Numbered from the stretch's first letter, positions 6,034 to 15,085 are shown. The stretch: DNA of 15,715 bases from JBKECY01 sp047975025 (GCA_047975025.1 JBKECY010000074.1:1-15715); one strand, 5' to 3'. Translations and numbers: made by a program. The notes: generated from the letters alone by a model not told the origin.

Positions 6034-7593
6034 TTAATACTGACAACTAAGCTCCTCAAATGCAGCTTCCGTATTCTCTGCGAACATGCCCAGAAATGTT
6101 CCGGTAAACGTCATGGTCGCCGTCCCTTCCGTGCAAAGTCCTGCAGTTAGTCCACTGCCCAGGCAGATATAGGGGTTCTCCTCCAGGCGGTAGAAAAATT
6201 GATATTGCCTGCCGTCTGCCTGCACTTTAAGACGCACATTTTCAGCTTGCATAATCTGTACTCGTTTTGTTACTACAAACACATCATGGATGTGCCTGGC
6301 CAGACATACATAGTACGCCCCTTCTTCTTTTGTCAGGTAAATATCATAGTGATACTGTTCGTTGTAAAATGCCGTAAGGCCGGCACGCACACCTTTTTGT
6401 CCTGAAGTTTGCTCTGCCAAAAGCCCTACCGTTGCCTCAAAGACAACTTCATGTTCTTTTTGTCGAATCCCAATCCATGTCGGACTGGCTGCCTCCTGCA
6501 AGGTTTCCTTGCTCCCCTTTAACAAAAGTCTGTGCTGCTTCGTATCTCTCATGTAATGAAGCGGGGAAGGATTCCGCAAAAAGCTATACGCATAGTCAAA
6601 CGAAGGCTTTGTAAAATCATCTTTAAAGCTTTTGCTTCGCACAAAACCATCCGTCATTTCCTCCTGGAGCTTGTCCGGCAAAGCCGCCGTCATTTCCAAT
6701 AATACCTTGCCATGCTCTCCTGCGTACGGCCAGTCATCCTCTCCCCAGGTCACAGGCACTAAGAACGTTTCCCGTCCCAGATTATGCAGCATCAGTGCTC
6801 CGTACTCCCCCTGCAAAGGCCGCGTACCCAGACAAACCATCCACCAGTTACCATGCTGGTCTTCCACTAAATCTCCATGGCCTGTACAGCAGATTTCTCC
6901 TCGTACATCATCACGATGTGTCAAAATAGGGTTGTGGGGACATGCTTCATACGGCCCATAGATATCTGTGGAGCGCTGAATTGTCTCCATGTGCCCATAC
7001 TCCGTACCGCCTTCAGCCTGCATCAGATAGTAGAATCCATGTCTTTTGTACAGATGCGGTCCTTCCGGGAATTTTCCGGCACAGCCCTGACTTATAACGC
7101 GGCTTTGCGTGTATCTTTCTCCTGTCAGAGGGTTTATCTCACACATTTGAATCGTACAGCTTCCATCTGCCAGATTTCCTGTAGATGTAAAATACACTTT
7201 TCCATCTTCATCGAAAAACAGAGAAGGATCTCTCCCGCCCTGGTCCACCCAGAAAGGGGCAGACCAGCCTTTGTCCGGAGATTTGCTATGGACAATAAAG
7301 TTTCCCTGATCTGAAACATTGGTGGTCGTCATGTAAAATATGCCTTCATGAAATCGAATAGTCGGCGCGTAGATGCCTCCCGAGGCCTTGGCACAGGTAA
7401 GATGAAGCTGTTCCGGGGAGGTCAGACAGTGACCAAGATACGTCCACTGTGCCAGATTCTTGCTGTGACTTATCGGCACACCCGGGAAAAATTCAAAGGT
7501 TGAGTTCACAATATAGAAATCGTCATTTGCCCTGCAGATGGAGGGGTCGGGATGAAACCCCGGCAGAATCGGATTTTGGAATTTTTCTAGCAT
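6034..7593 (-). CDS. GH43 beta-xylosidase / alpha-L-arabinofuranosidase
   Basis: A 519-residue enzyme whose start at 7593 follows AGGAG. The N-terminal five-bladed propeller carries the GH43 catalytic set: Asp16 (base) in PGFHPDPSI, Asp122 (pKa modulator) in GGRDPSLFF, and Glu177 (acid) in FPEGPHLY. A C-terminal beta-sandwich (about 320-515) of the type common in GH43 xylosidases follows. The length and the FHPDPS opening fit the beta-xylosidase branch, which releases xylose from the non-reducing end of xylo-oligosaccharides, sometimes with arabinofuranosidase activity. There is no signal peptide, so it works in the cytoplasm. It is the last gene of the operon, 11 nt after the GH3 stop, and is followed by a terminator. 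The family is certain; the precise substrate is not. Confidence 0.93.
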   Translation of the reverse strand: MLEKFQNPILPGFHPDPSICRANDDFYIVNSTFEFFPGVPISHSKNLAQWTYLGHCLTSPEQLHLTCAKASGGIYAPTIRFHEGIFYMTTTNVSDQGNFIVHSKSPDKGWSAPFWVDQGGRDPSLFFDEDGKVYFTSTGNLADGSCTIQMCEINPLTGERYTQSRVISQGCAGKFPEGPHLYKRHGFYYLMQAEGGTEYGHMETIQRSTDIYGPYEACPHNPILTHRDDVRGEICCTGHGDLVEDQHGNWWMVCLGTRPLQGEYGALMLHNLGRETFLVPVTWGEDDWPYAGEHGKVLLEMTAALPDKLQEEMTDGFVRSKSFKDDFTKPSFDYAYSFLRNPSPLHYMRDTKQHRLLLKGSKETLQEAASPTWIGIRQKEHEVVFEATVGLLAEQTSGQKGVRAGLTAFYNEQYHYDIYLTKEEGAYYVCLARHIHDVFVVTKRVQIMQAENVRLKVQADGRQYQFFYRLEENPYICLGSGLTAGLCTEGTATMTFTGTFLGMFAENTEAAFEELSCQY

Positions 7594-7604
7594 CGCTTTT
7601 TCTC

Positions 7605-9689
7605 CTATAACTCCAGACGGATATCATGCGAGGAACTACCGATACGAAGGCACATATCCTCAGAATACCCGGCTATCTCAATACACACTTTCTTTTTTTC
7701 TCCCGAAAGCAGACTGACCTTGTCAAAGCCTTTGAGCTGTTGCAGCGGCTCATCCTTTCGAGGTTCTTTCAATGCCAGGTAAACCTGCACCACTTCTTTT
7801 CCCGCCACAGCTCCGGTGTTTTCCACCGAACAACTGAGATACATTTTCATCTCCGTCCGCACAATCGCCGGTTCTGAATAAGCGAAGTCCGTATAGGACA
7901 GACCATGACCGAAACAAAATTCCGGTTCCACATGATAGGTATCGTTATACCGATATCCTACAAAGACACCTTCTGTATATCGTACGCTTTTTCCTCCGGG
8001 GAATTCTCCCAGCGCATGTGCCGAACAATCCATATGGTTCTTATAAAATGTTTCCGGTAGTTTGCCAGAAGGATTCACGTCTCCGACGAGCACTTCTGCC
8101 AGCGCCGTACCACCTTCCATTCCGGCATACCAACTCCATACGACGGCTCCTGCCTTGTGAATCCACTCCCCCATTTCCACGGGGCTTCCTCCGACAAAGG
8201 TAATAATCGTTGATGGATTTCTATCCAAAAGCTCACTGATCAGGCGATCCTGCTCGTAGGGCAGTTTCATGTTTTCCCTGTCAATTCCTTCACTGTCATA
8301 GTCATGATTAAGTCCGCCTACAAAGATGACATGTTCGTATTCTCCGGCAAGTGCCACTGCTTCCTGGCGCAAAAGCATTCTCCTGCTTTGTATTTCCTGA
8401 TCTACTTGTGTCTGATGTGTCTTACCTCCGCCATCTTCCAGACTGGTTTCCTGCCAGTTCGCGTCTGCATTCTCTGCTTTTTTATCTCGGCAGTAGCCTG
8501 GTACATACTCGACTTGTACATTCCCCCCCAGAAGCGATGTCAGACCTGACAGCGGGGTGATTTCGTACAAGGCTTTGATTTCCGCACTACCGCCTCCATT
8601 GGCATGGGCCATATCTGCATTTTCTCCTATTACCAGCAGTTTATGCATATTTTTTCTGGTAAGCGGCAGAAGATTCTTGGAATTTTTCAATAGGACAACC
8701 GACTCTCTGGCTGTATACAAGGCTTTTTTGTGATGCTCTCCAGTGTTATATGCACCAGATTTTCTGTCGCCCTCCAGCATATGCAGACGCATCATCAGCC
8801 GGAGGATATGCCCGACCTTTTCATCAAGTATCTTACTTGAAATCTCGCCTTCTATGATTTTTTTCTTCAGAGGCTCTGCCATGAAGTATTGGTCGAAATC
8901 ATCTGTCACAGACATTTCGATATCCAGCTGGGATTTAGCTGCCAGCTCAGTGTCGTGCACACCGCCCCAGTCAGAAATCACAGTGCCCTCATAGGCCCAT
9001 TCTTTTCTAAGCAAATCATGGAGCAGATATTCACTTTGGCAGCAGTGTTCTCCTTGGATCAGATTATACGCTCCCATAATAGAATAGGAGTCTCCCTTCG
9101 TCACCGCCTCATAAAAAGCCGGCAGATATATTTCACGCAGTGCTTTTTCATCAACCTCAACCTCCACCCACAGACGTTGTGTTTCCTGATTATTAGCAGC
9201 AAAGTGTTTGACACAGGCTGCCACATCCCAACTTTGGATGCCTTTTATAAACGGCACCGCCAATTCTCCTGTTAAGTACGGGTCCTCACTAAAATATTCA
9301 AAATTCCGCCCGCACAATGGGCTCCGTTTGATATTAATTCCAGGGGCAAGTATCACATCTTTGCCCCGCCCCCTGGCCTCTGCTCCCAGTACGGAACCTG
9401 TGTCAAATGCCAGTTCACGGTTCCATGTAGCTGCAAGTGCACTGTTGCAGGGAAGATAAGAGACAACGTCATTCGAGTTTCCTACGCTCATCCAATTGTC
9501 AGGCTCAAATTCCTGCCGTACCCCCATCGGCCCATCTGACATTTTAAGAGGAGGGATGCCCAGTCTTTCGACCCCTGCTGTTTGAAATAGCTGCGCCCCA
9601 TGTACCATACCTATTTTCTCATCCAGTGTAAGCTGTTCTAACAGCCGGCTGACTTTAGTTGTCAACCCCTGCTTTATTTCTGTCTTCAT
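7605..9689 (-). CDS. GH3 beta-glucosidase / beta-xylosidase
   Basis: A 694-residue enzyme. The start at 9689 is preferred because its ATG overlaps the GH31 stop (ATGA) and has GAGG upstream; the frame can be opened to 9704. Domains in order: the GH3 N-terminal barrel with SDGPMGVR (51-58), KHFAANNQE (161-169) and nucleophile Asp240 in VISDWGG; the GH3 C-terminal domain with VVLLKN and probable acid/base Glu467 in DSEGIDREN; and a fibronectin III-like domain at the end. There is no PA14 insert and no signal peptide. The enzyme removes single beta-linked glucose or xylose units from short oligosaccharides. With an alpha-xylosidase upstream and a beta-xylosidase downstream, a role in stepwise cytoplasmic breakdown of xyloglucan- or xylan-derived oligosaccharides is likely. 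Sequence alone does not settle glucosidase versus xylosidase. Confidence 0.92.
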   Translation of the reverse strand: MKTEIKQGLTTKVSRLLEQLTLDEKIGMVHGAQLFQTAGVERLGIPPLKMSDGPMGVRQEFEPDNWMSVGNSNDVVSYLPCNSALAATWNRELAFDTGSVLGAEARGRGKDVILAPGINIKRSPLCGRNFEYFSEDPYLTGELAVPFIKGIQSWDVAACVKHFAANNQETQRLWVEVEVDEKALREIYLPAFYEAVTKGDSYSIMGAYNLIQGEHCCQSEYLLHDLLRKEWAYEGTVISDWGGVHDTELAAKSQLDIEMSVTDDFDQYFMAEPLKKKIIEGEISSKILDEKVGHILRLMMRLHMLEGDRKSGAYNTGEHHKKALYTARESVVLLKNSKNLLPLTRKNMHKLLVIGENADMAHANGGGSAEIKALYEITPLSGLTSLLGGNVQVEYVPGYCRDKKAENADANWQETSLEDGGGKTHQTQVDQEIQSRRMLLRQEAVALAGEYEHVIFVGGLNHDYDSEGIDRENMKLPYEQDRLISELLDRNPSTIITFVGGSPVEMGEWIHKAGAVVWSWYAGMEGGTALAEVLVGDVNPSGKLPETFYKNHMDCSAHALGEFPGGKSVRYTEGVFVGYRYNDTYHVEPEFCFGHGLSYTDFAYSEPAIVRTEMKMYLSCSVENTGAVAGKEVVQVYLALKEPRKDEPLQQLKGFDKVSLLSGEKKKVCIEIAGYSEDMCLRIGSSSHDIRLEL

Positions 9690-12013
9690 TCTGCTACCTC
9701 GCATACAAATTCATCACTTGTCAGTGCAATGACTGTATCTGTACCCTCAGAAAGTACGTGTGCACCTGCGACTGCCTTAACATTTTGGTTCACAAATCTT
9801 ATAGTGCTTCTTTGCCCTTCGGAGGTACCTGTGATGACATTGTCTGTTCTCGTCAAAATCAGCTCTGCTATCTTCTTTTCTTCAGAATACAACGTCGTAC
9901 GTGCGGTGTCGGTCAGTGCGAAGACACGCATCTCCAGGTCTTGCGTGAAATCATCTCCTGCATGTTCCAGTCCGCTGGCTGTGGCAACCACACTATTTTC
10001 TTTTACCCATAATGGAATCGACAGATACGCATGATACTCGTTTCTCCAGCATCCCCCCTGTACACTTTCTCCGGTCAGATAATTTACCCAGATGCCCTCC
10101 GGAAGATAGTATTTGGCCATACCACCATCATTGAAAACAGGAGCTACCAGCAGTGACTCTCCTAACATATACTGCTTGTCCAGATAGCGGCAATTCATGT
10201 CTTCCTCAAATTCCAAAGCCATGCTGCGCATCATCGGAATCCCTGTGCGAGAGGTGAAAACGGCACTGCTGTATAGATACGGCAGCAGCTGTAATTTTAA
10301 TTTTGTGAAGAAACTGACGACATCCACCGCCTCTTCATCATAGACCCAGGGCACTCTGTACGAAGTACTTCCATGCAGCCGGCTGTGTGTGGAAAGAAGC
10401 CCAAAAGCCGCCCATCTCTTATATACATCCGGAGTCGACTGGCTCTCAAATCCTCCTATATCATGACTCCAATAGCCAAATCCACTGCTCGTAAGAGAGA
10501 GTCCGCCACGTAAGCTTTCTTCCATGGATTCATAATCCGACCAACAGTCCCCGCCCCAGTGTACGGGGAATTTCTGTCCGCCCACCGTAGCAGAGCGTGC
10601 AAACAGAACAGCCTCCGCCTTCCCTTTCTTCTTCTCCAGTACGTCATACACTGCTTTATTATAAAGATATGTATAGTAATTATGCATTTTCTCAGGGTCC
10701 GCACCATTAAAGTATACTGCATCCGTCGGAATTCTCTCGCCAAAGTCGGTCTTAAAGCAATCAACTCCCAGATCTATTAGTTCTTCCAGTTTTCCTTGAA
10801 ACCATTCTACGGCTTTCGGATTCGTGAAATCAACGATTGCAAGTCCCGGCTGCCACATATCCCACTGCCACACTGCTCCATTGGGGCGCTTCAAAAAGTA
10901 GCCTTTCGCTTTACCTTCTTCAAAGAGGGCAGATTCCTGTCCTATGTAGGAGTTGATCCACACACAGATTTTTAAGCCCTTTTCTCTGATTCGCTCCAGC
11001 ATCCCCCTCGGATCCGGGAACACTCTGTCATCCCAGATGAAATCTGTCCAATGAAATTCTCGCATCCAGCAGCAGTCAAAATGGAAGACACTCAGGGGAA
11101 TCTGTCTTTCCTGCATACCATCAATAAAACTCATGACAGTCGCTTCGTCATAATCTGTCGTAAACGAGGTAGACAACCACAGCCCAAAGGTCCATTGTGC
11201 CGGTAATGACGGCTTTCCTGTGATATCCGTATAACGCATTAAGACTTCTTTCATTGAGGGACCGTTGATGAGAAAATAGTCCAGGCTCTCCCCTTTTACA
11301 CTAAATCCCACCTTGATTACCTGCTCCGTAGCCACTTCAAACTCGACTTTTTCCGGATGATTCACGAATACTCCATAGCCTTTGTTCGACAAATAAAATG
11401 GAATGTTTTTATAGGACTGTTCTGTACTGGTGCCTCCATCCTCATTCCAAATCGAAACCGACTGCCCATTTTTTACAAACGGTGTAAATCTCTCACCCAG
11501 ACCATACACCAACTCATCTACTGACAACCCCAACTGCTGACACATGTATGCCTCTTTGCTGCCATGATCGTAGGCAAATCCTGTCCAATCTGCTTTCATA
11601 TAAGACAAATCTCTCCCGCCGCTTTTCGTCAGAAGCTCCCCATCTCGTTTATACTGCATAGACCAGTTTTCTTTATCAATCACCAAACTCAAATGACCGC
11701 TCACAACGGTCAGTAACTGTTCTGTTTCATCGACTGTAAACTCCGCCGTATCCGGCAACTGCAGTTCGAACGCAGGGCCATTGTCAATGACACCTCTGTG
11801 ATGAAATGTCTGTACTCTGATGACTTCCGGCATGGGAGCCGTAATCCTGATTGTCAGATTGATTCCGCCCAGAGTATCTCCTTTATGCTGAATTCTGCTG
11901 GTGGGAGCACATAAAGTCACCTCATCCGCCTTTTTTCTTACTTCATAGACATGCTGCGGTGAAAAGCATTCATACCCCTCTTTATACAACCAACATCCAT
12001 TATGAAATTTCAT
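9686..12013 (-). CDS. yicI: GH31 alpha-xylosidase (YicI-like)
   Basis: A 775-residue protein, close to the 772 of E. coli YicI, with its start at 12013 after GGAGGG. An N-terminal beta-sandwich leads into the catalytic barrel. Nucleophile Asp423 lies in CFKTDFGERIPTD, and acid/base Asp489 in HWGGDCWSD. These are 66 residues apart, the same spacing as Asp416 and Asp482 in YicI. The KTDFGE motif separates alpha-xylosidases from alpha-glucosidases of GH31. It removes alpha-1,6-linked xylose from isoprimeverose-type ends of xyloglucan oligosaccharides. There is no signal peptide. It is the first gene of the operon and its stop overlaps the GH3 start by 4 nt. It lies divergent from the sensor kinase at 12215, which points to control by that two-component pair. 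Confidence 0.94.
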   Translation of the reverse strand: MKFHNGCWLYKEGYECFSPQHVYEVRKKADEVTLCAPTSRIQHKGDTLGGINLTIRITAPMPEVIRVQTFHHRGVIDNGPAFELQLPDTAEFTVDETEQLLTVVSGHLSLVIDKENWSMQYKRDGELLTKSGGRDLSYMKADWTGFAYDHGSKEAYMCQQLGLSVDELVYGLGERFTPFVKNGQSVSIWNEDGGTSTEQSYKNIPFYLSNKGYGVFVNHPEKVEFEVATEQVIKVGFSVKGESLDYFLINGPSMKEVLMRYTDITGKPSLPAQWTFGLWLSTSFTTDYDEATVMSFIDGMQERQIPLSVFHFDCCWMREFHWTDFIWDDRVFPDPRGMLERIREKGLKICVWINSYIGQESALFEEGKAKGYFLKRPNGAVWQWDMWQPGLAIVDFTNPKAVEWFQGKLEELIDLGVDCFKTDFGERIPTDAVYFNGADPEKMHNYYTYLYNKAVYDVLEKKKGKAEAVLFARSATVGGQKFPVHWGGDCWSDYESMEESLRGGLSLTSSGFGYWSHDIGGFESQSTPDVYKRWAAFGLLSTHSRLHGSTSYRVPWVYDEEAVDVVSFFTKLKLQLLPYLYSSAVFTSRTGIPMMRSMALEFEEDMNCRYLDKQYMLGESLLVAPVFNDGGMAKYYLPEGIWVNYLTGESVQGGCWRNEYHAYLSIPLWVKENSVVATASGLEHAGDDFTQDLEMRVFALTDTARTTLYSEEKKIAELILTRTDNVITGTSEGQRSTIRFVNQNVKAVAGAHVLSEGTDTVIALTSDEFVCEVAE

Positions 12014-12054
12014 GCTGTTTTTCCCTCCGTTTTCATGGTTTCCTTCTTTTCCCC

Positions 12055-12086
12055 ATTATAGGAAATGCACTGGTATATTCCTACCA
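12055..12086 (-). promoter_or_regulatory. GH operon promoter with overlapping inverted repeats
   Basis: Minus strand: a perfect -10 TATAAT (12055-12060) has no recognisable -35 at 16-18 nt. Two inverted repeats cover the -35 area: TAGGAA-N13-TTCCTA (12059-12064 and 12078-12083) and TGGTA-N6-TACCA (12071-12075 and 12082-12086). A strong -10 with no -35 and a palindrome in its place suggests an activator- or repressor-controlled promoter. Binding by the divergently encoded YesN-like regulator is a reasonable guess. The sites do not match the XylR operator or a catabolite-responsive element. Confidence 0.55.
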
Positions 12087-12127
12087 CACTTATTGGAACA
12101 AAAATACATCATTTTTCCTTGATTTAT

Positions 12128-12142
12128 TTTTAGAAACTAAAA
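12128..12142. promoter_or_regulatory. Perfect palindrome next to the kinase -35 (possible operator)
   Basis: TTTTAG-AAA-CTAAAA, a 6-bp perfect inverted repeat with a 3-nt centre, ends 2 nt before the -35 of the kinase promoter and lies about 68 nt upstream of the GH31 -10. Its position suits an operator acting on either divergent promoter. It is AT-rich, so chance occurrence is possible. Confidence 0.35.
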
Positions 12143-12144
12143 TC

Positions 12145-12174
12145 TTGCACAGTTTGCCGGTTTTGCATTATAAT
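12145..12174 (+). promoter_or_regulatory. Promoter of the kinase/regulator pair
   Basis: -35 TTGCAC (12145-12150), 18-nt spacer, perfect -10 TATAAT (12169-12174). Transcription would begin near 12181, giving a leader of about 34 nt before the kinase ATG at 12215 (ribosome site AGGAG near 12203). Confidence 0.75.
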
Positions 12175-12181
12175 ACTAGTG

Positions 12182-12198
12182 ATCGGAAACTATCCGAT
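12182..12198 (+). repeat. Short inverted repeat in the kinase leader
   Basis: ATCGG-AAACTAT-CCGAT lies at the predicted transcription start. It could be an operator overlapping the start site or a small 5' hairpin that protects the message. There is no other support for either. Confidence 0.35.
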
Positions 12199-12214
12199 AT
12201 ACAGGAGAATCTAA

Positions 12215-14032
12215 ATGAAGTCAAACAAATTGACATTGAACTACTTTTCCAGACAGAATGTCAGCAGGCAGCTTCGTGCTTTATTTATCTTTACCATTCT
12301 AATTCCCATTCTGATTATCGGCGGTATTATCTACTTTTACTCGTATCGTCAGATTACGAAAAATTATGAACATTTAAGTGAAGCCAAAGCCATGCAGGTG
12401 CGTTCCGTCCTTGTAACTACTACACTTTATTTACACGAGGTCTATGAAGACCTGGCCGGTGATTCTACACTGCGCAGCTTATTGGCCACCGAATATTCCA
12501 CTTCCGCGGAAGCTTTGGCCGCCTTAGGACAGTATACCGGTTTTGAAGATACCCTTGCGAATACAACTGCCCTTACCTCTCTTGCACTCTACGTGGATTC
12601 CGGTTTACTAAAGCAGGACACACCCTATACCTTCTTTAACCCTATCACAGAACTTGTACAACAAGAAGAATGGTACAAAAGAGCTGAAACCACGAAAGGT
12701 AATTTCTGGATGAGCAACCTGCGTACCAGTGAGGTCGGAGTTTCCTATTGGGAGCTTAATTATTATTGTCATATTCCCATTCCCAAGACGACTTCCTGGG
12801 CCGTATTGGTGCTGACGGTTTCAAATGACTATTTACGAAATCTCATTCAGGAAGACAACTACGACATCTATGTTTCAGTGAACTCTGATCCCGTATTTTT
12901 TAGTACCGACCGTCAGTATGCCGGCAATGCTTTTCCATCCGCTCTTTCCTCAGCATCCTCCTATTATGAAGAAACCGGACAACTTACCGTATCCGGTACA
13001 GAGGCCATCGCCTCTATCCAGACGCTAAAGCCCTATGCTTCCTCAGACCAGATACATATACTCGCCGCAGCTCCGGATGCACTTCCTAATATCGTGCGTC
13101 TTGAATTCGCCTTTTTCCTTGCTGCCGGATTTGCCGTTACCATTTCGGCTCTACTTATTTTTCTATATGCCAGATATTTCAGCAACAGGATACAGACACT
13201 GCGTCTGGCCATGTACAAGGTATCCCGAAATGACTATGAAATCGTTAATACCATACGCGGAGATGACGAATTGACTGCCACATTTTCTGACCTGAAGACA
13301 ATGGTACAGAAACTAAAGGAAACCGATGCGCAGATATACGAGGCTCAAATCAAGGAGCAGGTGTTGTCTAACCAACAGCAGCAGATGGAACTCAAACTTC
13401 TTGCCAACCAGATCAACCCGCATTTTTTATATAATACTCTTGAAACCATACGAATGAAAGCTTTTTCTGAAGGCAACAAAGAAGTTGCTACGGCAATCAA
13501 GCTGTTGGGCAAATCCATGCGCTATGTCCTGAATAATACCAAGACCACCGCTACAACACTGGACAAGGAGCTTGCTTATATCAAGACCTATCTGTCCATC
13601 CAGCAGATGCGTTTTGGAAATCGTTTGAACTATTCCATCCGTATGGACGATACCTTTTCACCAGAGGAATTCAAGATTCTGCCTTTGCTGATTCAGCCTG
13701 TGGTAGAGAATGCCATCACCCATGGTCTGGAAAGTACAGGCCGCAAAGGTCATATTATCCTGAAATTTCATAATACCGAAGAGAACTTGCTAATCGTGGA
13801 TATTTTCGACAATGGTATAGGTATGTCAGCGGAACAACTACAAGAGGCACTTTGTCATCTGGATATACCCGAACCCAATTCCGAGCATGGCGTTGGACTC
13901 TATAATATTAACAACAGGGTGCGCCTGTTCTATGGAACGCAATACGGCCTGACGATAAAGAGCCGGCCCGGCATGGGAACGCTCGTAACACTTACTGTCC
14001 CCCAATTGAATTTGACAGAGGAGAAATCATGA
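12215..14032 (+). CDS. YesM-type sensor histidine kinase with large extracytoplasmic sensor
   Basis: A 605-residue membrane kinase. TM1 (about 21-43) and TM2 (about 294-319) enclose roughly 250 external residues, probably a Cache-like ligand-binding domain. A HAMP-like linker (about 318-370) and coiled region lead to the His_kinase domain NPHFLYN with presumed phospho-His403. The ATPase domain shows VVENAITHG, DNGIG (532-536) and GVGLYNINNRVR (559-570). The ATG follows AGGAG, and the gene overlaps the next one by 4 nt (ATGA), so kinase and regulator are made together. Lying divergent to the GH31-GH3-GH43 operon, it most likely senses an extracellular xylose-containing saccharide or the binding protein that carries it. 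The ligand is inference; the class is certain. Confidence 0.94.
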   Translation: MKSNKLTLNYFSRQNVSRQLRALFIFTILIPILIIGGIIYFYSYRQITKNYEHLSEAKAMQVRSVLVTTTLYLHEVYEDLAGDSTLRSLLATEYSTSAEALAALGQYTGFEDTLANTTALTSLALYVDSGLLKQDTPYTFFNPITELVQQEEWYKRAETTKGNFWMSNLRTSEVGVSYWELNYYCHIPIPKTTSWAVLVLTVSNDYLRNLIQEDNYDIYVSVNSDPVFFSTDRQYAGNAFPSALSSASSYYEETGQLTVSGTEAIASIQTLKPYASSDQIHILAAAPDALPNIVRLEFAFFLAAGFAVTISALLIFLYARYFSNRIQTLRLAMYKVSRNDYEIVNTIRGDDELTATFSDLKTMVQKLKETDAQIYEAQIKEQVLSNQQQQMELKLLANQINPHFLYNTLETIRMKAFSEGNKEVATAIKLLGKSMRYVLNNTKTTATTLDKELAYIKTYLSIQQMRFGNRLNYSIRMDDTFSPEEFKILPLLIQPVVENAITHGLESTGRKGHIILKFHNTEENLLIVDIFDNGIGMSAEQLQEALCHLDIPEPNSEHGVGLYNINNRVRLFYGTQYGLTIKSRPGMGTLVTLTVPQLNLTEEKS

Positions 14033-14928
14033 ATGTGTTGATTGCAGACGACGAAAAGATTGTCTTAGAAGGATTAAAATATATCATTGACTGGCATAGC
14101 CTGGGGTTTTCTATCTGTGCTACCTCCCAAGATGGGGCTGATACACTGCACAAAATCCTGACATTAGCGCCGGATCTTGTCCTTTTGGATATCCGTATGC
14201 CCAAAATGACAGGGATTGAAGTCGTGCAAACAGCAGTGGAACAAGGCTATACCGGAAAATTCATTATCTTAAGCGGGATGTCGGATTTTAAGCTGGCACA
14301 AACAGCTATGCGCTATGGCGTTGATTTTTATCTGACCAAGCCAATCGATGAGGATGAGCTTGCACAGGCGGTTGCCTCCGTATATGCACTTATTCAGACA
14401 GAAACCAGGAACCAGACATCGTATGAGCAATATCGAAACCGTGCCAAACAAAGTATCCTTCAAGATATTCTTCTGGACAACTGTGACTATTTTAAGCTGG
14501 ACCCGGAAGATCTGCATCTTAATTCCAATGTCTATCAGGTGATTTCTTATGAAAATTACAATCAGGAATATTTTTATCATACCTGGAATTTTGCTGACTT
14601 AATGCATGTTACAAACCAGGATAACCACACATTTGATATTATTGATCTGAACCAGCGAAAGATCATACTATTAAAGGGAGATTTTGCCATTTCAAAATTC
14701 AAAAGCCTGCTGGAGCACTATCAGGTAGCTCCGCAAAAAGGTTCCCCCTTCGATTCTGTCTTTCTTGCCTATGGTCAAAAGGTATATCGGATTCGGGACA
14801 TACATCTTTCGTATCAGGATGCATGCCAGCTTTGTGACAGAAGATTTTTCTGCAATGAAAACCAGCATATTGTTGGATATGAAGAGCTACATGCTCCGCA
14901 GTCTTCCACCTTTGTCTTCAAATCATGA
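14029..14928 (+). pseudogene. YesN-like response regulator, truncated before the AraC DNA-binding domain
   Basis: The start at 14029 has GAGGAG upstream and overlaps the kinase stop. The REC domain (1-120) is intact: Asp7/Asp8, phospho-acceptor Asp54 in VLLDIRMP, Ser82 in LSG, and Lys104 in LTKPID. The middle region typical of long YesN proteins follows and reaches YEEL near residue 289, where the family normally continues for another 200 or so residues into two AraC helix-turn-helices. Instead the frame ends after 299 residues, exactly where a palindrome and IS200-type DNA begin; the last residues may be encoded by the element. As written the protein can be phosphorylated but cannot bind DNA, so the divergent GH operon would lose its activator. 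It could instead be a contig-join artefact. Confidence 0.85.
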
Positions 14929-15085
14929 CCACCCGTCCAACGGGTGGTTTGCTCTGACCCTATAAGGGTCTGTTACCGGCCAGCGCCTAAAGACGCTGGC
15001 TTTCACTTTGTTCAAGCCCTATAGCCCTTGACTCGTTGCAACCCTTAAAAGGGTGTTGTTAATACCAGCTACCCCTTAAAGGGGT
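14928..15085. repeat. Array of short palindromes at the end of the IS200-type element
   Basis: At least five perfect stem-loops fall within 158 bp. They are ACCACCCGT-CCA-ACGGGTGGT (14928-14948), GACCCT-ATA-AGGGTC (14956-14970), GCCAGCG-N8-CGCTGGC (14979-15000), ACCCTT-AA-AAGGGT (15041-15054) and ACCCCTT-A-AAGGGGT (15071-15085). The last overlaps the transposase stop codon. A weaker TCAAG/CTTGA pair lies near 15012-15031. The first has the form of the subterminal hairpin that IS200/IS605 TnpA recognises on single-stranded DNA. The others may be degenerate copies, transcription barriers, or ends of older insertions. No protein-coding gene lies between 14929 and 15068. Confidence 0.7.

Noticed and set aside
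12128..12142. XylR operator or CcpA cre site in the divergent region
   Set aside because: The palindromes there do not fit the XylR half-site pattern I know or the cre consensus.
14029..14928. The second regulator as a naturally short, DNA-binding-free protein
   Set aside because: Its middle region belongs to the long YesN type, and the frame ends exactly at mobile-element DNA.
14928..15085. CRISPR array
   Set aside because: The repeated cores differ in sequence and spacing and form short palindromes; there are no constant repeats with unique spacers.
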